64,000 nt of DNA from positions 867,043 to 931,042 of the forward strand of contig NZ_LT732547.1 in assembly GCF_900155685.1 (NCBI RefSeq), in the 5' to 3' direction. Origin of the DNA: Paenibacillus bouchesdurhonensis (GTDB lineage Bacteria > Bacillota > Bacilli > Paenibacillales > Paenibacillaceae). How positions within the stretch are numbered: the first letter of the stretch is position 1; each line of letters opens with the position of its first letter. Below, one piece after another: positions 49,101-57,296 of the stretch. The notes under the pieces are model-generated. The model was not told the origin of the DNA and ran no database searches. It worked only from the letters and a program-made list of their open reading frames with translations. The translations under genes were made by a program, and so were the position numbers.

Positions 49101-49932
49101 GGAGCTTTCTGCCGGAGTACGTGCACTTGCCGGAGACAGCCAAGTCTATGAAATTACACTGACGGTAGACAATGCACGTATCCAAGAGATTGACTATCCG
49201 GTGACGATAAAGCTTCCTTATAAGTTGAAGGAAGGGGAAAACCCAAACCAGGTTGTTCTTTACAATGTAGAAAACGGTATAGAACTCGTCAATAATGGTA
49301 TTTTTGATAAAAAGTCAGAGAAAATCAGCTTTCTGCTGAAGAATTTCGGAAAATATGCGGCTGTGTACTCGGATGTTAATTTTAATGATATTGACGCTCT
49401 GCCAACTATAACAAGCGATGCCATCCGTGCGATCGCTGCTAGAGGTGTCGTTATCGGCAAAGAGCCAGGCAAATATGATCCATATGGAAAATTGACAAGA
49501 GCAGAATTTATGCAGATGCTGGTGAAGTTCTTCAATGTTGCCGATCATGATGCTACTAGCAAATTTACCGATGTCAAGGAGGGCGCTTGGTATTACAGAG
49601 CGGTGGCATCGGCTGAGAAGCTCGGTATTGCTCAAGGCAAAACCGATGGCACGTTTGGCAGGAACGATGTCCTGACTAGACAGGATATGGCGGTTCTTCT
49701 TCATCGTGCACTTCTCGCTAGCGGCCATTCCCTGCAGGCGGGTGGACAGGCTGTTCCAGCCTTCACCGATGAAGCGGATATTGCTGTATATGCGAAGAAA
49801 GCGGTTGAATCACTGAAACAAGCCAAAGTACTGGAAGTAGAGGCAAACGGAAGCTATGAACCGAAGTCGCAAATCAACCGTGCGGAAGCTGCAGTTTTGA
49901 TGTATAACTTGTTGCATATTATGAATAATTAA
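46114..49932 (+). CDS. GH9 cellulase with S-layer homology domains
   Basis: A 1272-residue secreted glycoside hydrolase. Order: signal peptide (about 1-37, ending HASA/EQ), a beta-sandwich likely carbohydrate-binding domain (about 38-222), an Ig-like CelD-type domain (about 226-319), the GH9 catalytic domain (about 320-772), a Big2-like domain (about 776-866), a Ser/Gly linker, a domain of unknown role (about 897-1087) and three SLH repeats (about 1088-1272). Catalytic residues: the DAGD pair near 384-387, His near 704 (ITHHEIY) and Glu near 750 (SNEQALNYNSP). It should be tethered to the wall through SLH binding. The ATG at 46114 follows AAAGGGG. Confidence 0.93.
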   Translation: MLKQTKKTNRIKTTAILLLIFVTAFTMLLPAPHASAEQMIQVNYLPPGGENWNKLRDIEIKDNGWGYGATVTEQVYLEQDGRKVETNDWWADQLVINGWQSFDLSPYYENGTLEFDIVGEEGGETFNIGFRDVVHERLDGNGDFFMDNDGSPEETSIDAQVNVGDYIQVTTEWQHVSIPLKNIFESDPLFDASKVQLFKMSGNDTPITFWIANIKVISPDVERSYAPIKVNQVGYLNYGEKYANVSGYYNELSAVVGTPFQVRRTADDSVAYTGLLTLVAAYDELSGEKVLKADFSSLNEIGKYYITVDGVSEPSVHFEIGPDVYDDLFKDVQKFFYYQRANVDLLPEHAGEFARTGLHKDADANLPLQSNPSVTMDVYGGWWDAGDMGKYVTAAATAVNDLMWAYESFPHQFTDGQLNIPESGNGLPDLLDEIKVETDFFLKMQEQTSGGFYPYVLREPAPERFIIDGNGPDSIIPTAQTATTVGALAHAYIVMKDVPGLEDYADTLLASAVRGWNYLEAHPEFIGQAKDPKNDNGPYYDDDDSNDRFYAAAVLYRATGEARYSDYVVANYQAFESKFEATDFSHGIGSLEQIGFYHYISGPAPSEEVKAWFVPKFNEWRNTVIETATQGAVWRNSTNKGFYWGANSNVAGVAISLDIGSRVTGEYDERMIQVASGNLNYLLGINPLQLSFITGHGENRVHITHHEIYMRDFIKEMPNGYMPGGPNNSSEKLNFPAKAYNQATVDWESNEQALNYNSPLIYLTALLADVKNQTFSESIQLDSANGKLYVGETTKVTATVTPNDASFKKLRIASADENVAKVSNVIYKEETGITAFNVTAVNKGNTEILVESLDGRIQASYQVEVTSSSDSSGSGSGSGSSSVESGHSGSGTVTDSPTKSDKQDGTVSVTLESLEEAASNAKNGKMTIPVNTASGLKKVDVELPADWFATMDAASIQSISIEALGVTVELSQAYLKALPLEGARKLSIGIAVIASEELSAGVRALAGDSQVYEITLTVDNARIQEIDYPVTIKLPYKLKEGENPNQVVLYNVENGIELVNNGIFDKKSEKISFLLKNFGKYAAVYSDVNFNDIDALPTITSDAIRAIAARGVVIGKEPGKYDPYGKLTRAEFMQMLVKFFNVADHDATSKFTDVKEGAWYYRAVASAEKLGIAQGKTDGTFGRNDVLTRQDMAVLLHRALLASGHSLQAGGQAVPAFTDEADIAVYAKKAVESLKQAKVLEVEANGSYEPKSQINRAEAAVLMYNLLHIMNN

Positions 49933-50022
49933 TCGAAATGGACATGCCTTCAGCAGTTCTTTTTAGAGCGGACAGGGTTAACTCTGCTTTCACGAAAGCT
50001 GAACTAACAAAATAGCAATTAG

Positions 50023-50047
50023 GGCCGCAGAGGTTTGATCTGCGGCC
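50023..50047 (+). terminator. Terminator after cellulase gene
   Basis: 9-bp stem GGCCGCAGA/TCTGCGGCC with a seven-base loop, followed by TTATTT, about 90 bp past the stop. Confidence 0.75.
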
Positions 50048-50153
50048 TTATTTCATAGAATCTGCACGATGTATTCATAGCTATGAATTTTTTATAAAAG
50101 GTTTTAGAGCTAGTATGCCAATCTCAAAAAAAGGAGGGAGCATCTTGGTAGCG

Positions 50154-51251
50154 TTATCCGCCTAGGAAGATAGCGAGGACGACGGGGATTGCAATAGCGA
50201 TCGGAACAACCCAAATCAATGGATGGGCGAAGTTGAGCGTCCAGCCGATGCCGACTCTTTTTTCCACAAAGAATGAAGGGTCATCCGGATTATAATAAAG
50301 AGCCCCGAGCTTCCAATAATCGTCGTCGTTGGCAGGCTGAACCGGTGAGCCGGTCTCTGAGCGTTCAACCCTGCTGCCGCCTTGCCCGGTCGTAAAGGAG
50401 AGAGCTACAGCGAAAAGGACGACGAAGGCGGGAATGAGCAGGCTGACAAGCATGACGATGCTGTTCTCGAGCGAGTGTATCATATTCAACTGAATGAATG
50501 AGAACAGGCTGAGGAGAGCTAAAGCAGACAATAGGGTGAAGAGCGACCAGCGGCGGCGGAAGATCATGTTTTGCCGAAGGGAGCGCTCTGGATTTCCGGC
50601 ATTAAGCTGTTGCTTGCTCCGCTGGATACTCCAGTTCACAAAGATGAATAAAGCAATAATTAGCAATTGCATGATGTTAGGAAATAATACCGTTGCATAA
50701 GATTTTGCCGCGCTGTTGATGACATTGCCCTGCATATCGAACTTCATCGCGATTTCTGCGGGGATTCTGTCATAGTACACGAGGGCTGCGGCTGTGCTGA
50801 TCAATGTCAGGCCAACATGAATCCAATACCATTTATTTGAGACAACCAGTTTCTGGCGGTGGAAGGAAGTATCGACGGCTAACACTGTTTTTCCTTTGGC
50901 CGTAGCGGGAAGGGAAGCCTTGATTTTCTTCATTTTGAAATGAAAGCGCAAATTGAGTGTGATCGAAATGAGAACGATGAGGCTGATGACGGCACTCAGC
51001 AAAGCACCTTGAAGGGCTGCATTGCTCAGCATGGAAGCGTAAAGTCCGGCAAAGAGCAGGGGAATGTATACGGCTAAGCTGATCCATGCGTACCGCTTAC
51101 GCATTTGACGAAGCGGCTCGCTGCGAAATGTCTCCTCGCTGACCGAAATGCCAAAGCTTACTGTCTCTCTCGTTAAATAAGGCATGAAAGCAAGGGTAGC
51201 TACAATGGGAATAAACATGAACACGAGCATAAGGGTAAACAAAATGGGCAT
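50154..51251 (-). CDS. DUF1648/DUF5808 membrane protein
   Basis: A 365-residue protein with about eight membrane segments. The segment IPAEIAMKFDMQGNVINSAAKS matches the DUF1648 signature (P-x-H/F-x-D-x-x-G), and the C-terminal DYWKLGALYYNPDDPSFFVEKRVGIGWTLNFA matches DUF5808. DUF1648 is shared with the immunity protein SdpI, so a role in resisting membrane toxins or sensing envelope stress is possible but unproven. Its ATG shares one base with the stop of the upstream GntR gene (TAATG), so the two form a tight operon. Confidence 0.85.
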   Translation of the reverse strand: MPILFTLMLVFMFIPIVATLAFMPYLTRETVSFGISVSEETFRSEPLRQMRKRYAWISLAVYIPLLFAGLYASMLSNAALQGALLSAVISLIVLISITLNLRFHFKMKKIKASLPATAKGKTVLAVDTSFHRQKLVVSNKWYWIHVGLTLISTAAALVYYDRIPAEIAMKFDMQGNVINSAAKSYATVLFPNIMQLLIIALFIFVNWSIQRSKQQLNAGNPERSLRQNMIFRRRWSLFTLLSALALLSLFSFIQLNMIHSLENSIVMLVSLLIPAFVVLFAVALSFTTGQGGSRVERSETGSPVQPANDDDYWKLGALYYNPDDPSFFVEKRVGIGWTLNFAHPLIWVVPIAIAIPVVLAIFLGG

Positions 51252-51655
51252 TATGCATTCTCCTTTTCGCCATCGGTCTCTGTAATTTCTCTATGGATTT
51301 GTTCGAGCAGATCCATTAACTGCTGTTTGTCCATCCCTCGGCATATCGCCTCAGCAACGATCGGTTTCAACTGACTGTGCTGCTTCAGCATGAAATCCTT
51401 CGTAACCGGGGGCATGCCATCCGGATCAACGACGACGCCGCGCTGGCGGTGCACTTGAATATAACCGTCCTGCTTGAGCAGGGTATAAGCCTTGTTTACG
51501 GTATGAAGGTTAATGCCGATATCCGAGGCCAAGCTCCGAACCGAAGGAAGCGGCTCGCCCAGCTTCAATCGTCCGCTGGCAATGCCTTCGATGATTTGGT
51601 TGACCAGTTGGGTATAAATGGGAACATCCGATTGCATATCCAGTTCAATGATCAA
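51251..51655 (-). CDS. GntR family regulator, YtrA subfamily
   Basis: A 134-residue regulator with an N-terminal winged helix (PIYTQLVNQIIEGIASGRLKLGEPLPSVRSLASDIGINLHTVNKAYTLLKQDGYI) and only a short C-terminal helix pair, as in YtrA proteins, which lack a ligand domain. YtrA members commonly repress an adjacent membrane-protein operon that responds to cell-wall antibiotics. It starts at a TTG behind GGGGGTG. The operator candidate at 51679-51699 lies over its own promoter, so it probably represses itself and the DUF1648 gene. Confidence 0.92.
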   Translation of the reverse strand: MIIELDMQSDVPIYTQLVNQIIEGIASGRLKLGEPLPSVRSLASDIGINLHTVNKAYTLLKQDGYIQVHRQRGVVVDPDGMPPVTKDFMLKQHSQLKPIVAEAICRGMDKQQLMDLLEQIHREITETDGEKENA

Positions 51656-51678
51656 TATGACACCCCCTAACTAATATT

Positions 51679-51719
51679 TGTTATACAACTAATATAACAG
51701 TTAATACGAGTATAGACAA
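51679..51719 (-). promoter_or_regulatory. GntR/DUF1648 promoter with overlapping operator
   Basis: Minus-strand promoter TTGTCT (51714-51719), 17 bp, TATATT (51691-51696). The inverted repeat TGTTATA-N7-TATAACA (51679-51699) covers the -10 box, as expected for a GntR/YtrA repressor site. Confidence 0.65.
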
Positions 51720-51730
51720 TATTTTTTTGA

Positions 51731-51767
51731 AAAAAAAGAATGTCCCACCCTAAATCGGGTAGGACAT
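51731..51767 (-). terminator. Terminator after acnA
   Basis: On the minus strand, stem ATGTCCTACCC/GGGTGGGACAT (one mismatch) with a six-base loop, followed by TCTTTTTTT; about 30 bp past the acnA stop. The downstream GntR promoter begins right after it. Confidence 0.88.
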
Positions 51768-51793
51768 CCGTTAGAACAGATGATGATCTTAAA

Positions 51794-54511
51794 TTAATTG
51801 CCCGCTTGGATCATTTGACGCAATACGGTTTGCAGAATACCGCCGTTATGGTAGTAATCCACATCGACCATGCTGTCGAGGCGAGCAGTCGCCATAAATT
51901 CAAATTGCGTGCCGTCTTGGCGAGTAGCTACAACGGTCAACTCCTGGCCAGGCTTGACGTCATTACTGAGTCCGATGATGTCGAACGACTCTGTGCCATC
52001 AATACCTAGCGTCTTCCAGCCATGCCCCTCTTGGAATTGGAGTGGAAGAACGCCCATGCCGACCAGGTTGCTGCGGTGAATCCGCTCGAAGCTTTCGGCG
52101 ATGACGGCTTTCACGCCAAGCAGGTAGGTTCCTTTGGCAGCCCAGTCACGGGAGCTTCCCGTACCGTATTCTTTACCAGCGATAACGACGAGGCTTTGTC
52201 CGTTCGCTTGATAATTCATCGAAGCGTCGTAGATCGACATAAGCTCATCCGTAGGCAAGTACTTCGTTACGCCGCCTTCGGTACCAGGAGCAACCTGATT
52301 CCGAATCCGAATGTTGGCGAACGTGCCGCGCATCATGACTTCGTGGTTACCGCGGCGAGAGCCGTAGGAGTTGAAATCCTTGCGGGCTACGCCATGATCG
52401 TTCAAGTAAATGCCTGCCGGGCTCGTAGGCGAAATGTTACCCGCTGGCGAGATATGGTCGGTAGTCACCGAATCCCCAAGCAGAGCTAGTACGCGGGCGC
52501 TGCGAATGTCAGCGATGTCCTGCAGTCCCTCGCCGATTTTCTCAAAGAATGGCGGGTTCTGAATGTAAGTGGATTTCTCATCCCACTCATACAATTCGCC
52601 TTCTGGAACAGGAATTGCATTCCAGCGCTCGTTTTGCGTAAATACGTTTTCGTATTTGCTGCGGAACATTTCCGGTTTTACAGAAAGGCCGATCGCTTCC
52701 TTGATTTCCGTCGAAGTTGGCCAGATATCCTTCAGATATACCGGCTGATCGTTCTGATCGTATCCGATTGGATCGTTCTGCAGATCGATATCGACAGTTC
52801 CCGCTAGCGCGTAAGCGACAACAAGCGGTGGTGAAGCCAGATAGTTGGCTTTCACTTGAGCGTGTACGCGGCCTTCAAAGTTCCGGTTACCGGACAGTAC
52901 GGCTGCTACAGTAAGGTCGTTGTCGGCGATCGCCGCGCTAACCTCATCCGGAAGTGGACCGGAGTTACCGATACAAGTCGCGCAGCCGTAACCGGCAACG
53001 TGGAAGCCTAGTGCTTCGAAGGATTCGATGAGACCGGCTTTCTCCAAGTATTCGGTAACGACAAGGGAGCCTGGCGTCAAGCTGCTCTTCACATAACCTG
53101 GCTTCTTAAGACCGCGCTCGACTGCTTTCTTCGCCAGCAATCCAGCACCGATCATAACGCTTGGGTTGGAAGTGTTCGTACAGCTCGTAATCGCGGCGAT
53201 CGCAACGGCGCCTGTTCCCAGCTCGCTTGTACTGCCGTCAGGATGCTTCACGGTTACTTTTTGATTGATCTTCTCATCGCTAAGTCCGTATCCGCCTTTA
53301 TCGATTGGAGTCCGGATTACGTCGTTGAAGTTTTTCTTCATCTCCGTCAGTTCAATACGATCCTGCGGACGTTTAGGACCTGCAAGACTAGGTACGACAG
53401 AAGCGAGATCCAGCTCGATTAGATCCGTAAACTCAGGGTCTACGGTGCTGCTCGTACGGAACATGCCTTGCGCTTTGTAGTAAGCTTCAACGAGAGCGAT
53501 TTGCTCCTCGGAGCGGCCTGTGCTTCGCAGATAAGCCAGCGTCTCGTCGTCGACTGGGAAGTAGCCGACTGTAGCGCCGTATTCAGGTGCCATGTTAGCC
53601 ACCGTTGCGCGGTCAGCCAGACTGATATTGGCAAGACCCGGTCCATAGAACTCAACGAATTTGCCGACAACGCCTTTCTTACGCAGCATTTGCGTAACGG
53701 TTAGAGCGAGGTCGGTTGCCGTAGCGCCTTCGGTCAGGCTGCCCACCAGCTTGAAGCCGATAACTTCAGGGGCAACGAAATACAGCGGCTGACCAAGCAT
53801 GCCGGCTTCGGCCTCGATACCGCCAACTCCCCAGCCAACGACACCAAGTCCGTTGATCATTGTCGTATGGGAGTCGGTTCCGACGAGAGAATCTGGGAAT
53901 ACGACGGTTTCGCCGTCAATCGTCTTGGTAGCGGCAACCGAAGCGAGATACTCCAGGTTGACCTGGTGAACGATGCCCGTAGCCGGAGGAACAGCACGGA
54001 AGTTATTGAAGGCGGTTTGTGCCCAGCGAAGGAAGCGATAGCGCTCCTCGTTACGCTCGAACTCAACCTTCATGTTGTATTCCAGAGCTTCCGGCGTACC
54101 GAATGCATCGACCATAACGGAGTGGTCAATAACGAGATCAACCGGTACGAGCGGGTTGATCTGCTTCGGATCTCCGCCAGCTTTCTTAACGGTATCGCGC
54201 ATGGCAGCAAGGTCGACAACGACAGGAACGCCCGTAAAATCCTGAAGAACGATACGGGCTGGAATAAACGGAATCTCTTTATTCTCGTCCCGGCCTTCGC
54301 TCCAGCCGGCGATTTGCTTCACATGCTCTTCAGTAATCGCTCTGCCGTCAAATTGCCGAACGGCTGCTTCAAGCAGCACTTTAATGGAGAATGGCAGCTT
54401 GGAGATCGGGCCGAGTCCTTGCTCTTCCAACAATTGCAGATCATAGTAACGGTAGTTCTTCCCGCCGACTTCAAGGCTGCGGGAAACAGAGAAAAAATCT
54501 TTCGTTGACAT
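51794..54511 (-). CDS. acnA: Aconitate hydratase A
   Basis: A 905-residue aconitase of the AcnA/IRP1 type that interconverts citrate and isocitrate in the TCA cycle. The cluster cysteines are in SCTNTSNPS and [14 protein letters not shown]; the swivel domain near the C-terminus has [10 protein letters not shown] with the substrate-binding Ser and Arg. In Bacilli the apo-protein can also bind RNA. The start is the ATG at 54511 behind AAGGAGGTAC; the ATG at 54532 lies upstream of that site. Its leader has a palindrome matching that of the IclR gene. Confidence 0.96.
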   Translation of the reverse strand: MSTKDFFSVSRSLEVGGKNYRYYDLQLLEEQGLGPISKLPFSIKVLLEAAVRQFDGRAITEEHVKQIAGWSEGRDENKEIPFIPARIVLQDFTGVPVVVDLAAMRDTVKKAGGDPKQINPLVPVDLVIDHSVMVDAFGTPEALEYNMKVEFERNEERYRFLRWAQTAFNNFRAVPPATGIVHQVNLEYLASVAATKTIDGETVVFPDSLVGTDSHTTMINGLGVVGWGVGGIEAEAGMLGQPLYFVAPEVIGFKLVGSLTEGATATDLALTVTQMLRKKGVVGKFVEFYGPGLANISLADRATVANMAPEYGATVGYFPVDDETLAYLRSTGRSEEQIALVEAYYKAQGMFRTSSTVDPEFTDLIELDLASVVPSLAGPKRPQDRIELTEMKKNFNDVIRTPIDKGGYGLSDEKINQKVTVKHPDGSTSELGTGAVAIAAITSCTNTSNPSVMIGAGLLAKKAVERGLKKPGYVKSSLTPGSLVVTEYLEKAGLIESFEALGFHVAGYGCATCIGNSGPLPDEVSAAIADNDLTVAAVLSGNRNFEGRVHAQVKANYLASPPLVVAYALAGTVDIDLQNDPIGYDQNDQPVYLKDIWPTSTEIKEAIGLSVKPEMFRSKYENVFTQNERWNAIPVPEGELYEWDEKSTYIQNPPFFEKIGEGLQDIADIRSARVLALLGDSVTTDHISPAGNISPTSPAGIYLNDHGVARKDFNSYGSRRGNHEVMMRGTFANIRIRNQVAPGTEGGVTKYLPTDELMSIYDASMNYQANGQSLVVIAGKEYGTGSSRDWAAKGTYLLGVKAVIAESFERIHRSNLVGMGVLPLQFQEGHGWKTLGIDGTESFDIIGLSNDVKPGQELTVVATRQDGTQFEFMATARLDSMVDVDYYHNGGILQTVLRQMIQAGN

Positions 54512-54525
54512 GAATGTACCTCCTT

Positions 54526-54542
54526 GTTTCACTAGATGAAAC
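54526..54542. promoter_or_regulatory. 17-bp palindrome in acnA leader
   Basis: On the acnA coding strand GTTTCATCTAGTGAAAC: 6-bp arms around five bases, identical at 15 of 17 positions to the palindrome at the iclR-type promoter (45126-45142). It lies at about +20 to +36, directly beside the AAGGAGG site, so it could be a repressor site or a small RNA hairpin influencing translation. Confidence 0.6.
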
Positions 54543-54568
54543 GGTATTTCAAAATTATCACTACATTA

Positions 54569-54597
54569 AGTATACCGTCCTCCTTGTTGCGAGTAAA
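54569..54597 (-). promoter_or_regulatory. acnA promoter
   Basis: Minus strand: TTTACT (54592-54597), 17-bp spacer, TATACT (54569-54574). Start expected near 54562. Confidence 0.6.
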
Positions 54598-54720
54598 GAA
54601 CTTTTTGTTGGTAGATCGCCTGTTCTTTGCAGCATATGACGCTGATCCAGCGCTTTTTTTCCGGCACATACTCGTTCCTGTTTCTTCATATAAATGGGAA
54701 TGATGAGGAGGGATTTCAAA

Positions 54721-55731
54721 GTGAGTGATGAATGGAGAAGAACGTTATCCCTATATGTAAATCAGCACAATCAGGATGAGGTTGACTATCGTCCACGTCA
54801 TGCGCACACCGAAGCCATCGTGGCTGACTTGGAATATTTGCTGCGCAGCGGTGAGCGAAAGCGCAGGCTTGAGGAATGGTATAAAGAACGCTGCGCGACC
54901 CCGCTTCGTTGTGAGACACGAGCCAGACTGCTGCGAGAAATCGAGAATCGCGCCGGCCAAATGGAGGTGGAGCTGCAGTTAGCCCGCAAGACATCTTATG
55001 AAAAAGGGGGCGCTCGACACCAGGAGGAAATTATCGATAGGCAGCGTCTGACGCTTGAGCGGGAGGACAACGGGTGGATTATTACGCGGATCGAGCAGCC
55101 CTTAAATGAGCGCCATGCTCCGTTTAAGCTGCCTGCGGAGGCTGCCAGCGGGGAGGGGGGCAGCTCTGGGACGCAGCCAGGCCCCTATCTTAACAAACAG
55201 CTGCTCGGTACCCGAAGCTCGCGAACTGCTCCCTATCGACGCGAGGATGCCGTATTGTATGCGGATCGCTGGTGGGATGGATATAACCCGGAATTTGCCG
55301 CATTTGAGGTGGATTGTACGAATTATATATCCCAGAGTCTCTTTGCAGGAGGAGCCCCAATAAACTATACTGGAAAAAGAGAATCAGGCTGGTGGTATAA
55401 AGGATATGTCAAGGGGCGCGAGGCATGGAGCTACAGCTGGTCTGTCGCCAATGCCCTGGAACGCTTATTGACCTACAGCAGCTCAGGACTCCAAGCAGAA
55501 GCTGTGGATCGACCCGAACAGCTTCAGTTGGGAGATGTCATCATTTATGATTGGGACGGGGACGGAAATTACCAGCACAGCACGATTGTGACCGCGTTCG
55601 ATGCGGGCGGCATGCCGCTGGTGAATGCCCATACGACTCCAAGCAAGCATCGTTACTGGGATTATCGGGATTCATACGCCTGGAGCGAGAGCACCGTATA
55701 CCGTTTTTTTCGGATTGCGGATTATTTTTGA
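54721..55731 (+). CDS. Amidase-domain (PF12671-like) protein
   Basis: A 336-residue protein with a helical, charged N-terminal half (about 1-135) and a C-terminal papain-like amidase domain (about 180-336): YADRWWDGYNPEFAAFEVDCTNYISQSLFAGG holds the catalytic Cys, DGNYQHSTIVTAF the His. The N-terminal part has no signal peptide, so it is either cytosolic or exported by other means. Related proteins occur in spore formers and may act on peptidoglycan or peptides. The GTG at 54721 sits nine bases after GAGGAGG. It precedes ddl by about 60 bp. Confidence 0.82.
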   Translation: MSDEWRRTLSLYVNQHNQDEVDYRPRHAHTEAIVADLEYLLRSGERKRRLEEWYKERCATPLRCETRARLLREIENRAGQMEVELQLARKTSYEKGGARHQEEIIDRQRLTLEREDNGWIITRIEQPLNERHAPFKLPAEAASGEGGSSGTQPGPYLNKQLLGTRSSRTAPYRREDAVLYADRWWDGYNPEFAAFEVDCTNYISQSLFAGGAPINYTGKRESGWWYKGYVKGREAWSYSWSVANALERLLTYSSSGLQAEAVDRPEQLQLGDVIIYDWDGDGNYQHSTIVTAFDAGGMPLVNAHTTPSKHRYWDYRDSYAWSESTVYRFFRIADYF

Positions 55732-55793
55732 AGATGATTCATCCAGAAAACGCGAACCGCGAACATTATGACGATCAAAGAAAGAGGTTACTC

Positions 55794-56891
55794 ATGGGAC
55801 AAGACAAACTCACCGTTGGACTTATATACGGCGGTAAATCAGGAGAACACGAAGTATCTCTGCAAACGGCCCTGGCGGTTTCACAGGCATTTAACTACGA
55901 TAAATACGAGATACTGCCTTTTTATATTACGAAGCGCGGAGAATGGCGGGTTGGAAGCAAGCTCTCCGCTCCATTTGGGGCTTTGGAAGAACTGAAGCTG
56001 GAGAATGGGGCAAAGGACACGTCAACTGCCGTCAATTTGTTGTTCGAGAAGCTAGCCACAGGTGCTGGCACTATAGATGTCGTATTTCCATTGCTGCATG
56101 GCACATATGGCGAAGACGGCACGATCCAGGGCTTATTTGAAATGGCAGACCTACCGTATGTAGGCGCAGGTGTATTGGCTTCGGCGGCTGGAATGGACAA
56201 AGTAGCCATGAAGAAGCTTTTTGCAGAGGCGGGGCTTTCGCAATGTGAATATTGTTATTTTACGGCATCCGAATGGAGCCGGGGCAGACATGCAATCATT
56301 CAGCATATTGAAGAGAAGCTGGACTATCCCTGCTTCGTAAAACCGGCCAATTTAGGCTCCAGCGTCGGTATATCCAAAGCTAGATCGCGTGAGGAATTGC
56401 TGACTTCCATAAGTACGGCGCTTCGCTATGATACGAAAGTGATCGTGGAGGAATTCGTGGATGCCCGCGAGATTGAGGTCGGGGTGCTTGGAAATGATGA
56501 GCCTATGGCATCGGTTCCGGGAGAAGTCGTATCTTCAAGCGAATATTATGACTATCAGGCCAAATATTTGGATGGCAAATCGCAAATGCTAATTCCGGCA
56601 GAGCTGGATACGGAGCTTGCGGAAGAGATTCGGGATTTGGCGGTCAGGGCATTTAAAGCGATTTCTGGCAGCGGGCTGTGCCGAGCGGACTTTTTCGTGA
56701 AGAAATCGGATCAGACGATATGGATCAACGAAGTGAACACGATGCCCGGGTTTACGCCTTACAGCATGTACCCGCTGCTTTGGCGAGAGACGGGAGTCTC
56801 TTATGAATCGCTGCTGGATCGGTTGATTAATCTGGCTTTGGAGCGGTATGAGGCCAAGCAGAACCTGAATTTTGAGAATGGCGTTCAATAA
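55794..56891 (+). CDS. ddl: D-alanine-D-alanine ligase
   Basis: A 365-residue ATP-grasp ligase that makes D-Ala-D-Ala for peptidoglycan. GLIYGGKSGEHEVSLQTA, LHGTYGEDGTIQGLFEMADLPYVGAGVLASAAGMDK, the nucleotide-binding EEFVDAREIEVGVLG and the C-terminal INEVNTMPGFTPYSMYP are intact. The omega-loop reads EYYDYQAKY, with the Tyr typical of D-Ala-specific enzymes rather than D-Lac ligases, so no intrinsic vancomycin resistance is implied. The start is the ATG at 55794 behind AAAGAGG; the long frame from 55551 overlaps the previous gene. Confidence 0.95.
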   Translation: MGQDKLTVGLIYGGKSGEHEVSLQTALAVSQAFNYDKYEILPFYITKRGEWRVGSKLSAPFGALEELKLENGAKDTSTAVNLLFEKLATGAGTIDVVFPLLHGTYGEDGTIQGLFEMADLPYVGAGVLASAAGMDKVAMKKLFAEAGLSQCEYCYFTASEWSRGRHAIIQHIEEKLDYPCFVKPANLGSSVGISKARSREELLTSISTALRYDTKVIVEEFVDAREIEVGVLGNDEPMASVPGEVVSSSEYYDYQAKYLDGKSQMLIPAELDTELAEEIRDLAVRAFKAISGSGLCRADFFVKKSDQTIWINEVNTMPGFTPYSMYPLLWRETGVSYESLLDRLINLALERYEAKQNLNFENGVQ

Positions 56892-56972
56892 TAATTATAA
56901 TATATGAAATAATTAGGATATCTTACAGCCCGCAAGGCGGGACGGGAATTATGAGCGAAAGGAAGATCAATT

Positions 56973-57296
56973 ATGGGCTTTCAAACCGAGTTCAATTCAG
57001 TATGTAAATTCAAGAAGGAGCAAGAGCTTTACGAGCTGCTGGAATATGGGCGCGGCAAAATGCTGAAGGAAGGGCTGCGCGTATATCCGACGGGGCAGAA
57101 GGTGATCGCCTATTCTCCGGATAACAAGGCCGTAGCTATCGTCAAAATAACGGCATGCGTATCCGAGATTAATTTTAACGGGGAAGAGGTTACTTCCGTT
57201 GAGCTCCAGCTGGTGCGCCAGTTGACGGAGCAGGAGGCGGCTGTGCAGACGGCGCTCGCGCATGAAATGTTCTTTGGGGATGTGGAGACCGTTTGA
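56973..57296 (+). CDS. Small protein, DUF2584-like
   Basis: A 107-residue protein with an N-terminal MGFQTEFNSVCKFKK strand, a central GLRVYPTGQKVIAYSPDNKAVAIVKI beta region and a helical end. The pattern (short polar start, then L-R-V-Y-P and a charged beta hairpin) recalls the DUF2584 family of Bacilli, but the match is loose. AAAGGAAG precedes the ATG. Its stop overlaps the TTG of uvsE (TTGA), so the two are coupled. Function unknown. Confidence 0.65.
   Translation: MGFQTEFNSVCKFKKEQELYELLEYGRGKMLKEGLRVYPTGQKVIAYSPDNKAVAIVKITACVSEINFNGEEVTSVELQLVRQLTEQEAAVQTALAHEMFFGDVETV

Noticed and set aside
50130..50165. Six-codon ORF (MVALSA) after a very strong ribosome binding site AAAGGAGGGAG, running into the convergent DUF1648 gene
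   Set aside because: Nothing downstream on the plus strand for it to regulate and no structure after it; probably a relic or chance.
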